Below are positions 6,977 to 12,873 of a stretch of 12,873 nucleotides of DNA, in pieces (the first letter of the stretch is position 1; every line of letters begins with the position of its first letter). The position numbers were made by a program, and so were the translations under genes. Source of the DNA: CAIYPG01 sp903864555 (GTDB lineage: Bacteria; Pseudomonadota; Gammaproteobacteria; Burkholderiales; SG8-39); assembly GCA_947474715.1 (NCBI GenBank), contig CANJJT010000117.1, positions 1 through 12,873 of the forward strand, written 5' to 3'. A model generated the notes under the pieces. It saw only the letters and a program-made list of their open reading frames with translations, ran no database searches and had not been told where the DNA came from.

Positions 6977-7747
6977 TCATCGCGCCTGGCTTCTGAAGGC
7001 CCAGCCAGTGAAGCGCGATTCGATGGCTGCGGTGATGGCGTACAGGACGATGCCCAGCACGGCCAGCACCAGCAGGCCGGCAAACACCAGCGGCACCTGG
7101 AAGTTGGCCTGGGCCGACAGCATCAGGTGGCCGATGCCGCGGTTGGCCCCCACCGTCTCGGACACCACCGCCCCCACGAAGGCCAGGGTGATGGCGACTT
7201 TCAGCGAGCCGAAGAAGTACGGCAACGAGCGCGGTATGCCGACCTTGCGCATCACGTCCAGCTTGGAGGCGCCCAGCGCCCGCAGCACGTCCTCCAGTTC
7301 CGGTTCGGTGGTGGCAAGACCGGTGGCCACGTTGACCACGATGGGAAAGAAGGAGATCAGGAAGGCAGTGATCACTGCAGGCACTTCGCCAATGCCGAAC
7401 CACAGGATCAGCACCGGGACCATGGCCACTTTGGGGATCGAGTTGAAGCCGATCAGCACCGGATACAGGCCAGCGTAGATGGCCCGGTGCCAGCCCACCG
7501 CCAGTCCCAGCAGCATGCCGAAGATGGTGGCCAGCATGAAGCCGGCCAGCGTGGTCCACAGCGTGACCAGGGAATTGCGCCAGATCGGGCCACTGTACTG
7601 CACCAGTGCGGCAAACACGCTGGAGGGCGTCGGCAGGATGGTCGGCGGGATGGCGAACAACCGGCACACCCCCTCCCACAGCAGGAACAGGGCTACAGTG
7701 AAGACTGCCGGGGCGACGATCTGCAGGGTGAGTTGCGAACGATCCAT
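6977..7747 (-). CDS. NitT/TauT-type ABC transporter permease
   Basis: A 256-residue inner-membrane permease of the SsuC/TauC/ThiX-like family. It has an N-terminal hydrophobic segment (IVAPAVFTVALFLLWEG), about five more membrane segments, and the ATPase-coupling EAA-like loop LEDVLRALGASKLDVMRKVG followed by IPRSLPYFFGSLK. As a homodimer it should form the channel for the solute delivered by the binding protein encoded upstream. ATG 7747 is chosen because it overlaps the stop codon of the ATPase gene as TGATG; a GTG one codon earlier is possible. It is the last gene of the minus-strand cluster. Family is clear. The transported solute cannot be read from the permease; the cluster suggests a ureido or nucleobase-like compound. 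Confidence 0.9.
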   Translation of the reverse strand: MDRSQLTLQIVAPAVFTVALFLLWEGVCRLFAIPPTILPTPSSVFAALVQYSGPIWRNSLVTLWTTLAGFMLATIFGMLLGLAVGWHRAIYAGLYPVLIGFNSIPKVAMVPVLILWFGIGEVPAVITAFLISFFPIVVNVATGLATTEPELEDVLRALGASKLDVMRKVGIPRSLPYFFGSLKVAITLAFVGAVVSETVGANRGIGHLMLSAQANFQVPLVFAGLLVLAVLGIVLYAITAAIESRFTGWAFRSQAR

Positions 7748-8550
7748 CACTGTTTCACTTCCCGGTGGCTGCCGATGTAACCGCGCAACTCATGCACGAT
7801 GTCCGAGAACGCCGGCGTGAAGGTGACCTCCAGGTCGCGAGGCCTGGGCAACGGCACGGCGCAGCGGTGCACCACCCGCCCCGGCCGGCTGGACATCACA
7901 TAGACGGTGTCGGCCAGGAACACCGCCTCGCGCAGATCGTGGGTGACCAGCATGACGGTGACCTTGCGTTCGGCCTGGATGTCGCGCAGCGCGCACCACA
8001 GGTCTTCCCGGGTGAAGGCGTCCAGGGCGCCGAAGGGCTCATCCATCATCAGGATTTCCGGCTCATGGATGAGTGAGCGGCAGATGGACGCCCGCTGCTG
8101 CATGCCGCCGGACAACTGCCAGGGAAACTTCAGCGAGAAATCACCCAGCCCTACCTTGGCGAGCAGCGTCTGGGCACGCTCGCGGTACAGGCTGCGCTCG
8201 GCACGCATGCGGCTGCGATGCGGCTGCACGATCTCCAGCGGCAGCAGCACGTTGTCCAGCACATTGCGCCAGGGCAGCAGGTTGGAGTTCTGGAATGCCA
8301 TGCCCACCGACTTGAGTGGGCCATTGACCGGTTTACCCTCGACGGTGAGGCGGCCCTGTGCCGGTGGATGCAGGCCGGAGATCAGCTTCATCAGCGAGCT
8401 CTTGCCGCAGCCGGACGGACCGACCACGGCTATGAATTCGCCACGGGCGATGTCGAGGGTGACCGTCTCGATGGCCTTGATCGCGGCATTGCCGCGGCCA
8501 TAGGTCATGGAGACGTCCGTCAGCGAAACGAGCGGTTCCACTGCTGCCAC
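7747..8550 (-). CDS. NitT/TauT-type ABC transporter ATP-binding protein
   Basis: A 267-residue cytoplasmic ATPase of the SsuB/TauB family. All motifs are canonical: Walker A GPSGCGKSS (44-52), Q-loop in MAFQNSNLLPWRNVLDNV, signature LSGGMQQR, Walker B ILMMDEPFGALD and H-loop LVTHDLREA. NLLPWRNVLDN and EPFGALD are typical of nitrate/sulfonate/taurine-type importers. It starts with GTG at 8550, overlapping the stop codon of the binding-protein gene as TAGTG; its own stop overlaps the permease start as TGATG. The three genes are therefore tightly coupled in translation and form a complete importer. Alternatives within the family (sulfonate, taurine, pyrimidine precursors) cannot be separated by the ATPase sequence. 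Confidence 0.93.
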   Translation of the reverse strand: MAAVEPLVSLTDVSMTYGRGNAAIKAIETVTLDIARGEFIAVVGPSGCGKSSLMKLISGLHPPAQGRLTVEGKPVNGPLKSVGMAFQNSNLLPWRNVLDNVLLPLEIVQPHRSRMRAERSLYRERAQTLLAKVGLGDFSLKFPWQLSGGMQQRASICRSLIHEPEILMMDEPFGALDAFTREDLWCALRDIQAERKVTVMLVTHDLREAVFLADTVYVMSSRPGRVVHRCAVPLPRPRDLEVTFTPAFSDIVHELRGYIGSHREVKQ

Positions 8551-9578
8551 TACTTCGCCTGGCGCTGGGCGGCCGGTGGCAGGAACTCGGCGGTGAAGAT
8601 GTCGGCCGCCGCAGGCTTGGCCGTGTAATTGAAGGTCAGGCCGATCTGGTCGATGGAGCGGGTCAGGCGTGCCGCATCGACATTGCCCAGTCCTGTCTTC
8701 AGCACTTCCGGCGTGACGAAATTCTGCGCCAGGGCCATCTGCAGGCGCTCCAGTTCGACCGCCTTGTTGGCGATTTCATTGCGTCGCATCAGGGAGTCGA
8801 TCGCCATGGCAGGATCCTTGATCGTGTCCTGCACGCCCTTGATGGTGGCCCGCACGAAGCCGGCCACTGCCTTGGGGTTGGCCTTGGCAAAATCCGGGTT
8901 GACCATGATGGCATTGCCATAGAGATCAACGCCGTAGTTGCGCATCATCAGCGTGACAATGTCTGCCCCAGCCACGCCATTGGCCTTGAGGTTCATCACC
9001 GAGGAGAAGGAGAATCCGGTGATGGCGTCCACCTTGCCCTGGGCCAGCATGGGTTCACGCACCGGAAAGCCGACGTTCTCGATCTTCACCTTGCTGGCAT
9101 CGATGCCGTTCTGCCGGACAAAAATGGGCCACTGGGCATAGGCGCCATCAGGCGCCGGCGCCCCCAGCACCTTGCCTTCCAGACTCTTGGGGCCGGTGAT
9201 GCCACTTTTCTTCAGCGCGATGATGGCAAAGGCCGGCGTGTCATAGACCATCATGATGGCCTTGATCGGGGCATTGGCCTTGTTGTCGCGAAACTTGATC
9301 AGCGAGTTGATATCGGAGAAGCCCAGCAGATAGACGCCGCTGGCCACCCGGTTGATGCCTTCCACCGAGCCGTTGCCCTGGTCGATGGAAACATCCAGCC
9401 CTTCGGCCTTGTAGTAACCCTTGTCGATGGCTACAAAGTAAGGCGCTGCCGGGCCTTCGAATTTCCAGTCCAGTGCGAACTTGATGGGGGTCTGGGCATG
9501 CGCGCCACCCCAAAATGGTGCAACGATGAATGCCGCCACCAGCATGGTGGATGCGCGAAGCAAGGTGGAACAGGCCAT
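8550..9578 (-). CDS. NMT1/THI5-like periplasmic substrate-binding protein of ABC importer
   Basis: A 342-residue secreted protein. Start ATG 9578 is chosen over an upstream GTG because CTGGAG lies 7 nt before it and it begins a clean signal peptide (MACSTLLRASTMLVAAFIV..., likely cut at AHA|QT, residue 28). The mature protein opens IKFALDWKFEGPAAPYFVAI, then DKGYYKAEGLDVSI and a glycine-rich GNGSVEGINRVASG loop, the pattern of NMT1/THI5 binding proteins (ThiY, SsuA relatives). Members bind pyrimidines, sulfonates, purine or guanidine-type compounds, so the ligand is uncertain. The gene is first in a TAGTG/TGATG-coupled importer operon and lies 136 bp downstream of the isochorismatase-like hydrolase, which suggests that its ligand is a substrate or precursor of that enzyme. 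A structured leader precedes it. Confidence 0.9.
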   Translation of the reverse strand: MACSTLLRASTMLVAAFIVAPFWGGAHAQTPIKFALDWKFEGPAAPYFVAIDKGYYKAEGLDVSIDQGNGSVEGINRVASGVYLLGFSDINSLIKFRDNKANAPIKAIMMVYDTPAFAIIALKKSGITGPKSLEGKVLGAPAPDGAYAQWPIFVRQNGIDASKVKIENVGFPVREPMLAQGKVDAITGFSFSSVMNLKANGVAGADIVTLMMRNYGVDLYGNAIMVNPDFAKANPKAVAGFVRATIKGVQDTIKDPAMAIDSLMRRNEIANKAVELERLQMALAQNFVTPEVLKTGLGNVDAARLTRSIDQIGLTFNYTAKPAAADIFTAEFLPPAAQRQAK

Positions 9579-9626
9579 GAATTGACTCCAGTAATCAGGC
9601 AATGGGTTTAACCGGGGCAAGACCAA

Positions 9627-9677
9627 ACTCTGCCCGTTTCAGAGAGTACACACTGGGTGCAATTTCAGAAACGGGCA
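9627..9677 (-). promoter_or_regulatory. Structured 5' leader of the NMT1 binding-protein gene (candidate riboswitch)
   Basis: Transcribed on the minus strand, TGCCCGTTTC (9677-9668) pairs perfectly with GAAACGGGCA (9640-9631), a 10-bp stem closing a 27-nt loop that itself can form GCAC/GTGT. A competing hairpin, ACTCT (9647-9643) with AGAGT (9631-9627), uses the 3' strand of the long stem as its loop, so the two are mutually exclusive. The stem ends 52 nt before the start codon. Position and layout recall the NMT1 RNA motif (xanthine/uric-acid riboswitch), which is found upstream of this gene family, but I cannot verify its conserved junction bases from memory. A protein operator is the alternative. 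Confidence 0.4.
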
Positions 9678-9714
9678 TGGCACAAGCGGACACGACCCGC
9701 CTGTTCCCTGCATT

Positions 9715-10380
9715 CTAAGCAAACTTCGCGCCACGCAGGTTTTCAAAGAGAGCGGTCCAGCCGACGATGCAGCCCTGGGCTCGGATCATTGCCAGGGTGG
9801 CTGCCTTGAATTGGGGGAAATAGCTCTCCGTGGCATCTTCGATGAGCAGGCATTCATAGCCGCGGTCATTGGCCTCGCGCATGGTGGTCTGGACACAGAC
9901 CTCGGTGGTGACGCCGGCAAACAGCAGGTGGGTGATGCCCTTGAGGCGCAGGATCTCCCCAAGGGTGGTGGCATAGAACGCCCCCTTGCCGGGCTTGACG
10001 ATCACCGGCTCGCCAGCTATCGGCGCCAGCGCCGGCACGATGTCGTTGCCGGGTTCGCCGTCGATGAGGATGCGTCCCATGGGTCCGGTATCTCCGATGC
10101 GCACGGCGGGATTGCCGCGGTCGCGCTTGGCCGGCGGGCAGTCGGCCATGTCGGGGCGATGCGCTTCCCGGGTGTGGATCACCAGCACCCCTCTGGTGCG
10201 GCACCAGTCGAGCAGGGCCGCCACCGTGGGCACGATGGCCGTCAGCAGCGACACGTCATTGCCGAGTGATTCGCCGAAGCCGCCTGGCTCGACGAAATCG
10301 CGCTGCATGTCGATGACAATGAGCGCCGTCCTGGATGGCTCGAAGTCATAGCGGAATGGCTGGGCATCAACGCTGATCAT
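9715..10380 (-). CDS. Isochorismatase-like cysteine hydrolase (BiuH paralogue; candidate triuret hydrolase)
   Basis: A 221-residue cytosolic amidohydrolase with the family's Asp-Lys-Cys triad: D24 in IVIDMQRDF, K132 in KPGKGAF and C162 in GVTTEVCV. It is a close paralogue of the biuret hydrolase at the right end of the window (shared HTRE-HRPD, GEPG-DI-P-LAP, KPGKG, TTMREANDRG-EC). It differs in telling places: CPPAKRDRGNPAV in place of LPANKRWRS, GAFYATT in place of GSFCATD, and EDATESYFP in place of EDCCAAT. Known homologues encoded beside biuH include triuret hydrolase (TrtA), which makes carboxybiuret/biuret, so that is my first candidate; another ureido-amide hydrolase (RutB-like, carbamoyl amide) is possible. 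Start ATG 10380 has TCTGGAG 5 nt upstream. It is followed after 136 bp by an NMT1-type importer that may bring in its substrate. Confidence 0.85.
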   Translation of the reverse strand: MISVDAQPFRYDFEPSRTALIVIDMQRDFVEPGGFGESLGNDVSLLTAIVPTVAALLDWCRTRGVLVIHTREAHRPDMADCPPAKRDRGNPAVRIGDTGPMGRILIDGEPGNDIVPALAPIAGEPVIVKPGKGAFYATTLGEILRLKGITHLLFAGVTTEVCVQTTMREANDRGYECLLIEDATESYFPQFKAATLAMIRAQGCIVGWTALFENLRGAKFA

Positions 10381-10583
10381 GCCGGCTCCAGAGGTGGGGG
10401 TTGCGAACGGCCACTGATCCGGCACGGAGCATGGGCGGCAACCCTGCCACGGCTTTTCCAAGGTGGAGAAAAGGCCGGGACAGGGCTGCCGGGCCCTCCT
10501 CCCCTGCTCGCGCCACCGTCAGGGGGGGACAATCCTGACGGCCTAGGTGCCCGGGTTGAAATGTCTGTCGTGAAACGGGTCAT
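10377..10583 (-). other. 68-codon ORF / structured linker between ABC ATPase and hydrolase genes
   Basis: An open frame begins ATG ACC CGT TTC, overlapping the ABC ATPase stop codon as ATGA (10583-10580), and ends overlapping the hydrolase start as ATGA (10380-10377). The peptide (MTRFTTDISTRAPRPSG...) is rich in Pro, Gly, Arg and Ser, has no recognisable domain and no membrane segment, and most of it is read from GC-rich inverted repeats. I favour a non-coding linker or dispersed repeat that happens to be open. It may also be the remnant of a deleted permease gene whose start was coupled to the ATPase, or a short leader peptide coupling both genes. Confidence 0.3.
10437..10541 (-). repeat. 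GC-rich inverted repeats (probable dispersed intergenic element)
   Basis: Two hairpins lie side by side. One has exact 8-bp arms CCGTCAGG/CCTGACGG (10516-10523 and 10534-10541) with a 10-nt loop. The other is a 54-bp imperfect stem (10437-10490): GGCA-CCCTG/CAGGG-TGCC outside, then GGC-TTTTC/GAAAA-GCC inside, across a small internal loop. Between them lies GC-rich sequence. No T-run follows on the minus strand, so neither looks like a simple intrinsic terminator. The form suggests a mobile or dispersed intergenic repeat, or an mRNA processing/attenuation site inside the operon. Copies elsewhere in the genome are not visible here. Confidence 0.55.
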
Positions 10584-12163
10584 GCCGCCACCGGTGCGGA
10601 ATGGCCGGCCATGCACGGCCCGATCACGGCAATGTCCGCCTGGGCCGTCACCGTCTCGTGAACGATCTTGCCGTCGAAGATCACCAGCAGGCGATCGGAC
10701 AGCTCCAGCAGTTCGTCCAGATCCTCGCTCACCAGCAGCACCGCGGCGCCGGCATTGCGGGCCACCAGGATGCGATCGTGAATCTCCGCCACGGCGGCAA
10801 AGTCCAGCCCGAACACCGGATTGGCCACTACCAGCACGGACACCTTTTCCGACAGCTCGCGCGCCAGCACGGCCCGTTGCACATTGCCGCCGGACAGCGT
10901 GCCGATGGGCGCGCCCGGCCCCTGCGTCTTGACCTTGAACTCGGTGATCCAGCGCTCGGCCTGGGCCAGCATGGCGCTGCGCCTGAGCCAGAAACCCGAC
11001 GCCAGCGGCGCCTGGTCGAAATTGCGGAAGGCCATGTTCTCGGCCACGCTCATGCCGGGCACGCAGGCATTGCGCAAGGGCTCTTCCGGCAGGCTGAAAG
11101 CGCGGTAGTGGTGGATCTCGCCACGGCTGGCGCCATAGGGCTTGCCGTCGATGCACACGCTGCCGCTTTCGGCATCGCGCTGGCCGATCAGCGCCTCCAC
11201 CAGCTCGCGCTGGCCATTGCCGGACACCCCGGCAATGCCGACGATTTCACCCGGCCGTATGTCCAGGCTGACATGCTCGACCGCGGTGGCGCCGCTGTCA
11301 TTGCGCACCACCAGATTGCTGACCGACAGGCGCACCGGCGCCTCGCCCTCGGCCGCCTGTTTGCTGCCATGTGCCTGAGGGATGTCGCGCGAGCCCACCA
11401 TCATCTCCGCCATGCGGGTGGGATTGAGTTCAGCCACCCGGCCCTCCCCGGCATACTTGCCGCGGCGCAGCACGGACACGGCATCGGCAAAGGCCATCAC
11501 CTCGCGGAACTTGTGCGTGATCATGAGCACGGTCAGGCGTCCGGACCGGGTCAGCTCGCGCACCATGCCCAGCACTTCGTCGGCTTCGGTCGGCGTCAGC
11601 ACCGAGGTCGGCTCATCGAGGATCATGAAGCGCCGTTCGAGGTAAAGCTGCTTGAGGATCTCCACCTTCTGCTTCTCCCCCGCCGCCAGGCGCGACACCG
11701 GCTTGTCCAGCGGCACCTTGAAGGGCACCGTGTCCATGAAGGCGCGCAACCGGTCCATCTCCTGCTTCCAGCGCACCACTGCCGGCACGTCATCGCGCGA
11801 CATCACCAGGTTCTCGGCCACCGTCATGCTCGGCACCAGCGTGAAGTGCTGGTAGACCATGCCGATGCCCAGCGCATGGGAGTCGTGCGGCGAGCGGATG
11901 GCGTGCTCACGGCCGTCGATTTGTATCTCGCCCTCATCAGGCTGGTAGAAACCCACCAGGCATTTCACCAGGGTGCTCTTGCCGGCGCCGTTCTCGCCCA
12001 GCAGGGCGTGGAAGGAACCGGCCTCCACCTTCATCGAGACATTGTCCAGCGCCGCAAAGCTGCCGAAGCGCTTGGTCATGCCGGTGATCTCGATGCCGAT
12101 GGCGTGATCGGGCATCACCGCATGGTCGGGCTTGAGCCGCATCATTGAGGATTCTTCAGCCAT
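10580..12163 (-). CDS. Two-domain BMP/nucleoside-type ABC importer ATPase (AtzW/NupO-like)
   Basis: A 527-residue cytoplasmic protein with two fused nucleotide-binding domains, as in sugar (RbsA) and BMP-family nucleoside/purine importers. Domain 1: Walker A GENGAGKST (56-64), Q-loop MVYQHFTLVPSMTVAENL (hallmark of the BMP group), signature LAAGEKQK (159-166), Walker B FMILDEPTS. Domain 2: degenerate Walker A GVSGNGQRE (312-320) without the GK[ST] pair, good signature LSGGNVQR (423-430) and ANPVFGLD (447-454). One active and one degenerate site is normal for the family. ATG 12163 is chosen because it overlaps the biuret hydrolase stop codon as TAATG. The partner permeases and BMP-type binding protein are not in the window; they would be expected upstream, beyond 12873. 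AtzTUVW of the atrazine plasmid pADP-1 is a related triazine/purine-linked system, so uptake of biuret, triuret, cyanuric acid or a purine is plausible. Confidence 0.9.
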   Translation of the reverse strand: MAEESSMMRLKPDHAVMPDHAIGIEITGMTKRFGSFAALDNVSMKVEAGSFHALLGENGAGKSTLVKCLVGFYQPDEGEIQIDGREHAIRSPHDSHALGIGMVYQHFTLVPSMTVAENLVMSRDDVPAVVRWKQEMDRLRAFMDTVPFKVPLDKPVSRLAAGEKQKVEILKQLYLERRFMILDEPTSVLTPTEADEVLGMVRELTRSGRLTVLMITHKFREVMAFADAVSVLRRGKYAGEGRVAELNPTRMAEMMVGSRDIPQAHGSKQAAEGEAPVRLSVSNLVVRNDSGATAVEHVSLDIRPGEIVGIAGVSGNGQRELVEALIGQRDAESGSVCIDGKPYGASRGEIHHYRAFSLPEEPLRNACVPGMSVAENMAFRNFDQAPLASGFWLRRSAMLAQAERWITEFKVKTQGPGAPIGTLSGGNVQRAVLARELSEKVSVLVVANPVFGLDFAAVAEIHDRILVARNAGAAVLLVSEDLDELLELSDRLLVIFDGKIVHETVTAQADIAVIGPCMAGHSAPVAA

Positions 12164-12873
12164 TACCCTCGTGCTCCGATGGCATTCATGATGGACTGCG
12201 AATTCGATATCGCCCCGAATACGCCGTTCTGCATCTTGACCATATTGACCGCTGCATCGTGATGGGCGCGCTTGGTAGCCGCGCAGCAGTCTTCCAGAAG
12301 CACGCACTCGAAACCGCGGTCATTGGCTTCACGCATGGTCGTGTGCACGCACACGTCGGTGGTGATGCCAGTCAGGATCAGATTGCGGATGCCGCACGTG
12401 CGCAGGATCAGTTCCAGGTCGGTTGCGCAGAACGAGCCCTTGCCGGGCTTGTCGATAATGGACTCGTCGGGCAACGGGGCGAGTTCGGGAATAATGTCCC
12501 AGCCAGGCTCGCCGCGCACCAGTACGCGCCCACAGGGACCCTGGTCACCGATGCCGATGGCCGTGCCCGGCTTGCCGTCGGCGCCGATGCGCGAGCGCCA
12601 GCGCTTGTTGGCGGGCAGGTCGCTCAGGTCCGGCCGGTGTCCTTCGCGCGTATGCAGAATGTGGTAGCCCGCGGCACGCATCGCGTCAAGCACGGTGCGG
12701 ATGGGCGCGATGCAGGCGCGCGTCAGCGAGATGTCATAGCCCAGCAGATCGATATAGCCGCCCTTGCCGCAGAAATCGGTCTGCATGTCGATGACGATGA
12801 GCGCGGTGTTGTGCGGGCGCAGATCGCCGTCGTAGGGCCACGGATAGGGTTCGGCGCTGGCGTACAGGAGATC
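12163..12873 (-). CDS. biuH: Biuret hydrolase (biuret amidohydrolase), 5' end outside window
   Basis: Hydrolyses biuret to allophanate and ammonia (EC 3.5.1.84), the step after cyanuric acid ring opening or triuret cleavage. The 236 visible residues contain nearly the whole isochorismatase-like fold; the reading frame continues off the right edge. The triad is Asp in ALIVIDMQTDFCGKGGY, Lys in IIDKPGKGSFCATDLEL and Cys in LTGITTDVCV (29, 145 and 175 in visible numbering). The stretches HTREGHRPDLSDLPANKRWR, GDQGPCGRVLVRGEPGWDII, EDCCAAT and MVKMQNGVFG match my recollection of Rhizobium leguminosarum BiuH closely, so I name function with confidence. The stop codon overlaps the ABC ATPase start as TAATG, tying hydrolysis to transport. 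Allophanate hydrolase is not in the window and should be encoded elsewhere. Confidence 0.9.
   Translation of the reverse strand, partial: DLLYASAEPYPWPYDGDLRPHNTALIVIDMQTDFCGKGGYIDLLGYDISLTRACIAPIRTVLDAMRAAGYHILHTREGHRPDLSDLPANKRWRSRIGADGKPGTAIGIGDQGPCGRVLVRGEPGWDIIPELAPLPDESIIDKPGKGSFCATDLELILRTCGIRNLILTGITTDVCVHTTMREANDRGFECVLLEDCCAATKRAHHDAAVNMVKMQNGVFGAISNSQSIMNAIGARG

Noticed and set aside
7748..7750. GTG at 7750 as start of the permease
   Set aside because: The next codon is ATG at 7747 and gives the usual TGATG overlap; a one-codon difference cannot be settled but ATG is more likely.
10601..12148. Long open frame of 515 codons on the + strand, opposite the ABC ATPase
   Set aside because: His/Gly/Ala/Arg-rich composition typical of antisense frames in GC-rich genes; no domain, while the minus-strand frame has every ATPase motif in order.

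Overview
The window comes from a high-GC proteobacterium. A betaproteobacterium (Rhodocyclales/Burkholderiales-like) is my best guess, based on the phosphoenolpyruvate carboxylase, the GC-rich codon use and the style of the intergenic repeats. No rRNA or other phylogenetic marker is present, so this is inference. The window has two converging halves that meet in a repeat-rich gap at about 6443-6976.

Left half (+ strand). The window opens with the last codons of what looks like a transposase. Its insertion seems to have removed the N-terminal half of an 8-oxoguanine deaminase/AtzB-type amidohydrolase, leaving the C-terminal half (115-816). An intact CMP/dCMP-deaminase-fold nucleobase deaminase follows (841-1326). 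A 358-bp gap carries a perfect (ACCTGT)7 microsatellite. Central carbon genes come next: phosphoenolpyruvate carboxylase (ppc, 1685-4480), then a plant-type 6-phosphofructokinase (4515-5900) only 34 bp downstream. The half ends with a single-domain haemoglobin gene (5974-6442) broken by a tiny 47-bp element with terminal inverted repeats; removing 49 bp restores a full-length globin.

Middle (6443-6976). Two arms of about 140 bp form a large imperfect palindrome. Each arm contains an A/D unit and a B/C unit. The B and C units have a conserved frame around a hairpin whose sequence differs completely between copies while its pairing is kept. The 130-bp spacer holds a 31-codon Cys-containing ORF.

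Right half (- strand, read from 12873 to 6977). This is a catabolic and transport cluster for nitrogen-rich ureido compounds. In transcription order it has a biuret hydrolase (5' end outside the window), a two-domain BMP/nucleoside-type ABC ATPase, a structured 200-bp linker, a second isochorismatase-like cysteine hydrolase closely similar to the biuret hydrolase (candidate triuret hydrolase), and a complete NMT1/THI5-type ABC importer (binding protein, ATPase, permease). Four gene junctions have stop/start overlaps (TAATG, ATGA, TAGTG, TGATG). A 5' leader with a 10-bp stem and a competing hairpin precedes the binding-protein gene.

The most interesting reading is that two ABC importers and two paralogous cysteine hydrolases form a triuret/biuret scavenging route: triuret to carboxybiuret/biuret, then to allophanate and ammonia. 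The purine deaminases lie in the same window and triuret is a known oxidation product of uric acid, so a link to purine breakdown is possible. It remains a hypothesis.
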